A DNA stretch of 64,000 nucleotides, taken from Balanoglossus misakiensis. Its lineage: Eukaryota; Hemichordata. The notes beneath the pieces are model-generated. The model saw only the letters and a program-made list of their open reading frames with translations. It was not told the DNA's origin and did not search any database. Both the position numbers and the translations under genes were made by a program. Position 1 is the first letter of the stretch, and each line of letters starts with the position of its first letter. Positions 57,525-64,000 of this stretch are shown one piece after another. The DNA lies in assembly GCA_040954595.2 (NCBI GenBank), contig CM082578.2, positions 15,996,001-16,060,000 on the forward strand. Reading direction: 5' to 3'.

Positions 57525-57617
57525 TTAACCCTTCCACCCCCAGTTCCCTCTTTAGAGGTCCACCCTTGCCATAAAAAACAATGGGTTTGGAGTGAACCAT
57601 AGTGGTGAAAGGGTTAA
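57525..57617 (-). mobile_element. TTAA-bounded MITE, copy 1 (in 3'UTR)
   Basis: 93 bases from TTAACCCTTCCACC to GGTGAAAGGGTTAA. Terminal inverted repeats start with CCCTT(T/C)CACC next to TTAA on both sides, the target-duplication signature of piggyBac-class elements. Too short to encode anything. Longest of three copies; shown on minus because the other two run the opposite way. Confidence 0.75.
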
Positions 57618-57888
57618 TGAAGTATGTGGGGTCAAAGCAAATAAGTATGATCTGTCGTTGTAGAAGTTGCAGGGTTGTAGGTCAACCAGTGTAATGATTC
57701 CAGTGAGTCATCTATGATTTATTCTCGGTGATTCAGTCTACAGTCTAAAAACAAACTGGTCAGATAACCCTGCATTCTTGTCATTCCTAAACGCAAGTGG
57801 ATTCCAAGTACAATATTGCCTGAACCAACAACTTTCGACATCATTCTTTTAAATTAGTCGTGATTTCAACTTTAATGAAGATATTTTA

Positions 57889-57894
57889 AATAAA
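57889..57894 (+). promoter_or_regulatory. Candidate polyadenylation signal AATAAA
   Basis: Canonical hexamer about 720 bases after the stop codon, followed by T-rich sequence with GT-rich stretches (tttctttgtatatg). It is the first clear AATAAA after the stop that I noted; the hexamer is common in AT-rich DNA. Confidence 0.35.
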
Positions 57895-58980
57895 TGTTTC
57901 TTTGTATATGTTTTTATAGGGATGTTTTGTAAACTGCCCTTCTTTCTGTCAAAGTTTTCATCTCAATTTTTTAATGGATAAGTTCCATGTTTTACAGTAT
58001 TTTGTTTTTATAATTCATCTTTCACTGAAAATATTGCAACTGAAATATTTCAGGAAAAAAAAGACTTAAAGATTTATATTATATGAACATTATAAGCAAA
58101 GTGGTCATCTGTTGAGTCAGATGACATTTTGTTATTTTACATGATCCAGAAAGGACAAGTTATTTCTGAATCTGTCCTTTCTAGGAAATATAAAACTTAT
58201 TCCTCTGGCATGAGGAAATCTTTGTGTGCTTCGTGTGCTTTTTTTTAGATTTGAAAAAAAAGTTATTTATATTCGTATTAAGCTTTCTGTTGATTTCTCC
58301 GCCTTCCAATATGGCTGCCTCCATGTTCCAAGGTTTAATTCACCAAGGTGGATTGATGGTTTTATTTTTTAGATTTGTACATTTGAAAGATTTTGGAAAA
58401 TTCAAGCATGAGGATATTCTTATGATTATGAGTATAAGCCTCAGCGTTTCAAACTGCCAATTCAGTGATTTATTTTGGCAGAAAACTAGTTTATTGCTAC
58501 ATGCGTGTGTAGTTTGAGATATTAGTGGAAGTATTTATAAAAACTTAAATTTATTTAAGGCAACATAAAATGTACATGTCCAAACTTTTACCAAAATGAT
58601 GCTGCTCGGACCCTGAAAAATCAAGTGCTAGATGAGATAAATTAGTGTTGTAGGGCGAAATGCATTTATGTATTTTTATGAATTGTGAAATCATGAAGCG
58701 TGAAATAGATAATGCAACCATAGAAACACACAGAAATCTTACACTGTGTTTCTACTCAGACCAAAAATTTCAATATCGACCAAAAATAATTCAATACAAA
58801 CTACCTCTTACTATGCAATATGAAATAATAGTCATTTCCAAATGCAAATTTACAAAAGATACGATATTTTTGTGAAATCCTCTCCATTTCACATATAAAT
58901 GGTGCTGATGTATTGTTTAATGTGCTTAACCAATCAAGGAGTTAACCACTCTCTTTGGGACCATTTAAGAGACCAATATT

Positions 58981-59013
58981 TCAACAACAACAACAACAAC
59001 ACAAACAAACAAC
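58981..59013 (+). repeat. CAA/CAAA microsatellite
   Basis: Six CAA units followed by ACAAACAAAC in the 3' flank. Confidence 0.85.
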
Positions 59014-60592
59014 CAATGATTCATGGGCTTAGGCACTAAGTACAATCATGTATTAGTCATTCTGATTCGCAATTACCTGTATCATTTCATAAATTTATGT
59101 ATATTATTTACATTTTAAACATGTTATGGACACTTCCATGTTACATTTATTCATCTGTACTATTAGTAGAATGATTTTTTTTTCAAAGTTATATGAATTT
59201 TTTTCTTTAAGTTATCTATGAAATTCTTAGTCTCTTGGCAATATTGTAGACAACTATTGTAATCAAGTAAAGCCTTTTTTCCTGACAAACAGCTGGAGAT
59301 TACTTTGACCATAAACACACACTCTCAAAATGAATTTTACTTATTAGTTGTACTTTTGAAATTACTATCAGAAGGTTGAGAAGATCAGTATTTTTAGCAC
59401 ACAAGCTCATTCACTTACATGATTTCTGTCTCTGTCTCTGCAAGCATGATGTCTCAAAAATAGTTGCGCAGATTTTTAGTCACATTTGGTGCACAGCTAC
59501 AGTTTCCAAATGGCAAGAGCTGATTAGCTGTTGGTGGTTATGACTTCCAGATCACAGAGAAAAGACAATGAGACATTCCGTGACAATTACCTCAGAATAG
59601 CCGGAGTGAATTGGGTAGTTAACTGACTGGCATTTTTAAAGCATAGTTGTTTGTTCCACTTTAATTTATTTACCACATTATTTACGGTCACAAATGAACT
59701 TTCTGTCCTGTCAGCTTTGCAATGAACTATCGGATACCAGTCTTCCATGCTTTCCAGCTTCTTGTAATCTCAAAATAACACATCTTCCGGTGTTAATAGA
59801 ATTATGTATTTTGTATCATGTGGTAGGCTTTAATATTTTGTCTGGATGCAGCGATGGTTTGACCTCTTGATCATTTTTGACAGATTTCTCTGCACTCAGT
59901 AATATATGTGAAACCAGGGTCCTTGCATCATAAAAAATTTATAAGTATAATTTTTCAATATACAAAATTATTTTTACATATGAGATGAATAAAAAGTATG
60001 TAAACTACTTACACCTGTTTTTTTTTAGTCTGTTTATTTCACAAACATTTATTAATTAGTCATTTATGTCCAAACATGAGTGCCATGGTAAAGTGATCTC
60101 ACAATGGAATGATTGCACTCGAAGGCATTGAGTAGTTCATGGCAGTTCATGGAATCTGGTTTTCTCTGAAGAGACAATTTGTTTGCATCATGATATCTGA
60201 CACCGTATGTGATGTATGGGCCCAGGAGTATTGGTCAAGTCGTTCATGCAAAACTCTAAGGTTGACTTTTAGGTCGGTTCGATGGCGACAGAGTTCTTTG
60301 TGACTTTTCATCAGTTTTATAATTATGAAGTGAATTCTTGCAAGATTTCCAGGACATGCTGTTCCAAAGAGCGCCATCACGTGACATTTTTGAATCAGAT
60401 TTATCTACATTATGTTCAATATCGTCACGAGGAAGACTTGTCTGAAATCATCTTGATCCGAAACGTTGATGTATCGACAAGATGTCCAATATTGATTTCA
60501 TAGGCTTTCTCGTCTATAAGTATTATATTTTATTATTTTCGAACCTTATCTTTGAGAAACGTTTCCAGTCATCATAATTCAGGAAATGACCA

Positions 60593-60606
60593 CCACTTGA
60601 GGGCGC
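60593..60606 (+). promoter_or_regulatory. CTCF-like motif
   Basis: CCACTTGAGGGCGC fits the CTCF core pattern CCNNYAGRGGGCGC at all but one or two positions. It is one of four GAGGGCGC-core sites in the window. Confidence 0.3.
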
Positions 60607-60998
60607 TGGTACAAACGAGCATATACTGGTAACCATGTCCAACCTCTTCATCAATTTGTATATAAGTTTGTGGTGTACAGATATGGTCAGAAGTGATGAC
60701 ATTTCTTTTAATTGTGTCGCAGTAACAATTTGTCGATTGCGTTTTGATTGGTTGCGAGAGTAAATTTCTTGAGTGTAATGTAATTATTTTGGACTTTTGC
60801 TGCAGTGTGTGTTGTCTAAATTTCTTTTTGTCATGTTGATTGTATCATTCTAAATTTGCATAACAACTTTACCGCTACTGTTCCATCTGGCTGATTCTCC
60901 AACCAGCCAATCATTTCCATCCATACATCTGCCTGATTTTAATACGCTAATAGTGTCGTTCTGTACCTTTGCCCCGTCACCACGTCGTTCTTCAACAG

Positions 60999-61087
60999 AT
61001 AAAAGCAAAAGCTTGAAGAAGCCTTTCAGTTGAAGACTGTAGCCTGAACAGCCGCAACATGTAACTTGAAGTTCTCTATGTTTTCAG
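60999..61087 (+). promoter_or_regulatory. Candidate core promoter and first non-coding exon
   Basis: ATAAAAG at 60999 is followed, 28 bases after its T, by TCAGTT with A at 61028, matching TATA-to-initiator spacing. About 60 bases downstream, TTTTCAG|gttagt could be a donor ending a short first exon at 61087. This might start a gene beyond the window. Prediction from motifs only. Confidence 0.25.
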
Positions 61088-62370
61088 GTTAGTAAATTTT
61101 CCACAATTTTACGGACACGTTAGTTAATTTAAATACACTTTTGACGTGAGGAAAACGTAGGAAGATTGTGGGCCTCAGAGCAGCGTGGTCTGAAATCAGT
61201 TCTTGTCCACGAACGATAGAGGGCGCGCGGACTCAAACCATAAAATCAACGAAACCAATAGATGGATACTTGAGTATCAAAATGATAGTCAAGTCTTCCG
61301 GCTTTCTCGAGTGATTTCTAGTTGGCCGTGCTGGTAAAGTAATCTTGATCGCTCCATCCATCTAAGTCTCTCTCGGTGACCTTGACAACGCCACGGAAAG
61401 CAGTAATTTTAACATTGTCACGGTCAACGTTTCCGTTCTCAGGTGTCTCACGTTTCAAAGTAGAAATGTAAGCTTATGCTCAAATTAAGACGCGAATAAA
61501 ACGCCTAAAATAAAATGCATCACAAAGATTATATCTCGCACAATTGTTCAGTGGTAAGTGTCTGTCAGTGACACAGACTGTCTCACTCAGTAGCCAACCC
61601 AGCTTAGTCGCATATGCAATATGCTTTCTGACCCTGTATTCCGTGAGGAGAAATATAGGAACAGCTGCATGTCGGAGCAGCTAAGAACTAGTCTAAGACC
61701 AGCGAAAGGGCTTGAGAGAGTCTGTATCAATGACACAACCATGGCAGTAGTTGATGATGTTAAAATTCGTAGTACATGCGCACATTAAGAAGTCCGTGAC
61801 GGCATTTCAATCCTACACTAATTTACATATTATCACCAACTGCCAGAATTCTACCAATTTGTCAAAACCATTTCGGCGTCACCCCACTCCCTTCTGTATG
61901 TTAATTGTGACACGGTCCAGCTTCCTTCTCTTGAACCACTGTAGTACCATGGTAACAGGGTCAAATGTCAAATGCTTTTCTTACTGGCGTCGCATATTGG
62001 CCAGTGTTGTTCTTCCAGGTGCATACCACACGCATACTAAATACGTCGACAATGATTTATGATCTTCCAAGTTGATGCAAGCGGATGAAGGTTTCTTACT
62101 CTCACGGTAGTTGTTAATTGAGTAGCTTAATCTTTTCGACGAAATATTTCAACTTAGTTAGCATCAAATTAATTCGCGATTGCGTCAAATTTGCACGAAG
62201 TTTTGTATTGGATGAGGGGGTAAAGAAACATGGTTTTATAGCATTGACAAGCTTTGGCCATTTTTTTAGAATTGCCCTTCATATAAATGTTGAATTAGAT
62301 TGATGGGCTGTTTCTCGCATTGTGGGCAAAGCTTGTTCGAAGCAGTCGATTACTAAGTCGAGAGAGGGTG

Positions 62371-62641
62371 ATTTGTAAGCTTACCGAATGATGAAAAGAC
62401 AGTCAATGATGACAAGCGAAGAGATTTGGGACTAACATGGTCAGAATTAGAAGACCTTGTATCGAAGAAAGAAAGGTACTTTTTTCCTATGATTAAATTT
62501 GCATTTCAATCCTCGAATGTTCCCACTTTTCTGCAAGTTTTCCCTCAGACAAAATGTTTATTGTCTGAGGTTTATCGTAAAAGGCGATTACGTGTCATCC
62601 AGACTGCCACTGTTGAACTGGCGGTGCAAAAACTGTTTTGA
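62371..62641 (+). CDS. Unassigned open frame, possible exon of an unknown gene
   Basis: The frame opening after a TGA at 62368-62370 reads through a hydrophilic stretch including NDDKRRDLGLTWSELEDLVS and then FFPMIKFAFQSSNVPTFLQV to a stop at 62639-62641. The first 30 residues look protein-like (charged, amphipathic, no low complexity), and AAAG|gtactt at about 62475 could be a donor. No family recognised and no good acceptor upstream. It may be chance. Confidence 0.18.
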
Positions 62642-63198
62642 AATCCAAGTACTGTGATAACGATGACGTATATGGAGCAAGAGGCCAGTGTGTGTACGTG
62701 TAATGTTTTACAGACAGAAACGATGTTCTCGAATGTATATATTTGGGATGTTTTATCATCGGCCATCCCTCTCGTTCGGCTGCAGTGATGGGTACGATTC
62801 GTCAGATCAAAGTCTGATGGGGTTAGCAGGTCGCGCGAAGAAGTTGTCCAATACAGTCTCTCTTATCTTGGTGAATCCCAGACTGGAGTCGGCCTCATGC
62901 ATGGAATATGACTGTATGTTAAATCCGTTTAAAACACGACCCCGCATGACCCTCAGAGCATAGCATCGCCGCTTGGAAAGTGATTCCACACATCCGGTCG
63001 GCATGCGAGCGTCGATGAGCTTTGCAGTCGTCAGTGTTTGAATCATGTAGTAAAAGTATGTTGACCTAAGGTCCCTCTTCGTTGTCATCTGTCGTCAGTT
63101 GTGGAGTCGACTCAAATCGATGAGTAATTTGGTAGCAGTGAACACCGACACGTAAATGTCAGTGAAGATTACAATGGAATAAATATGTATCTGCAATT

Positions 63199-63259
63199 AG
63201 TCAGTCAGTCAGTCAGTGAATCAATCGATTGATCAATCAATCAATCGACTAATCAATCC
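63199..63259 (+). repeat. TCAG and ATCA microsatellite
   Basis: Four TCAG units followed by AATCAATCGATTGATCAATC, partly self-complementary. Confidence 0.8.
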
Positions 63260-64000
63260 TGATTTGAAAGAAAATGGTATATATTCAGCTGGTAGGATAA
63301 TGTTTACATTCATGACTGTGTTTTACATGTAAGATGGTAATTTTGGGGCGATATTTAACTCAAACAAAGTGGTACACTTAAAAAAATAGAAAAGTTTACG
63401 TGAGAAACAACTAAAATATGCGTTTGAAAAGGAAGTGATCTGAACGTTTGCCCTTCCTAAAAATGTGACGTCAGCTTCATGGTTTACTTTCTGTATTGTT
63501 ATTATATCTGGATATATTGATATCAAATTTACATATCTTGCGTCTGTATGGCATTTGTCCAGCTGTGACACAAACGACAATCTTGTAAAATTAAACCACG
63601 ACCAATATGTCCTTGACTATGGTCTTTCATCATTTAGCAGCAATGTGTCACGTGATCAACCAAGATGCAATCCTCATCATGTTTAAAGGGTTACGGCTTA
63701 AAACAGTTACACCTCTACGCAGCAAATTATGTAACTAGCGCAAAATTTAGTCCACTCTTTCCCCTGTCAATAAATGTTCTCGTGATATTTGAGATCGGTA
63801 GTGTCACGGGCGTAAAATCCCGGCAGTAAATTTTATGAGATTTTCCCCTTCGTCTTTTCAATGTAAAAAAGAGACTGTTTCTTCATCTACTTCCGTGACA
63901 ACGGGTCTTCTGACAGAAAGTATCAAAATAATTATAATAAATGATATTGTGCAATATAATCAGAGGCCAACAAATATTTGATGCGAAATTTGATTCAACT

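Larger units (their letters stand above)
57169..57894 (+). other. ADAMTS9/20: Probable 3'UTR with a 91-base intron
   Basis: Eleven bases after the stop is a good donor (ACTCAG|gtaaaa at 57180), and 57259-57270 is a strong acceptor (pyrimidine-rich, ending ctctttcag), suggesting an intron at 57180-57270. Because the junction lies within 50 bases of the stop it should not trigger nonsense-mediated decay. AATAAA at 57889-57894 is a candidate polyadenylation signal. A TTAA-bounded MITE lies inside (57525-57617). Transcript evidence is absent. Confidence 0.5.
57895..64000. other. 3' flank without a recognised gene
   Basis: AT-rich to about 60 kb, then more mixed composition. Holds a CAA run (58981-59013), a hairpin near 60437-60481, CTCF-like motifs (60593 and 61218), a TATA/Inr-like promoter candidate (60999-61031), an unassigned open frame (62371-62641) and TCAG/TCAA runs (63199-63259). 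No protein family recognised on either strand. Confidence 0.6.

Noticed and set aside
60276-60290. GGTTCGATGGC as a tRNA T-loop
   Set aside because: No matching acceptor stem, D-arm or anticodon arm in the flanks.
62807-63088. Overlapping open frames on both strands (62688-62963 plus, 62807-63088 minus)
   Set aside because: They overlap each other, match nothing I know, and lack start context or splice support.

Overview
The window is animal nuclear DNA, AT-rich and intron-rich, with no prokaryotic features. It is dominated by one large plus-strand gene: a secreted zinc metalloprotease of the ADAMTS family, GON subclass, matching the invertebrate counterpart of vertebrate ADAMTS9/ADAMTS20 and nematode gon-1. 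I reconstructed 34 coding exons from 21655 to 57168. Splice phases agree at every junction, giving 1,671 codons plus a stop. Residue numbers below count from the first complete codon in the window (21657); the true N-terminus is missing. The exon/intron layout, the short interspersed elements, the many TACATGTA palindromes and the tetranucleotide repeats suggest a marine invertebrate with a slowly evolving gene structure (an invertebrate deuterostome or a lophotrochozoan). I cannot name the species.

Layout: 1-21654 has no exon I recognise and is probably the 3' part of a long intron, because the first visible exon opens in mid-codon. 21655-31371 carries the prodomain tail with a furin-type site and the metalloprotease domain. 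32548-35662 carries the disintegrin-like module, central thrombospondin repeat (TSR1), Cys-rich module and spacer. 35536-55488 carries TSR2 to TSR15, interrupted by a 12.9-kb intron between TSR10 and TSR11. 55628-57168 carries the GON domain and stop codon. A probable 3'UTR with its own small intron runs to about 57.9 kb. 57.9-64 kb is flank without a recognised gene, but holds a TATA/Inr-like core promoter candidate near 61.0 kb, a possible coding segment near 62.4 kb and CTCF-like motifs.

The encoded protein would enter the secretory pathway, be trimmed after Arg-Lys-Lys-Arg, and act as a zinc endopeptidase on extracellular matrix. Its ancillary repeats would set localisation and substrate choice. 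The total of 15 TSRs equals that of vertebrate ADAMTS9/20, and 13 of the 15 keep the O-fucosylation consensus. TSR2 and TSR3 lack it, as in the human protein as I remember it.

Non-coding DNA holds three copies of a TTAA-bounded piggyBac-like MITE (one in the 3'UTR), four copies of a hairpin element bounded by TAGTCC/GGACTA-type arms, two other dispersed repeat pairs, several minisatellites and microsatellites, long G or C tracts, and motifs resembling nuclear-receptor DR1, CRE and CTCF sites. I found no tRNA, rRNA, CRISPR array or wholly novel multi-gene system.
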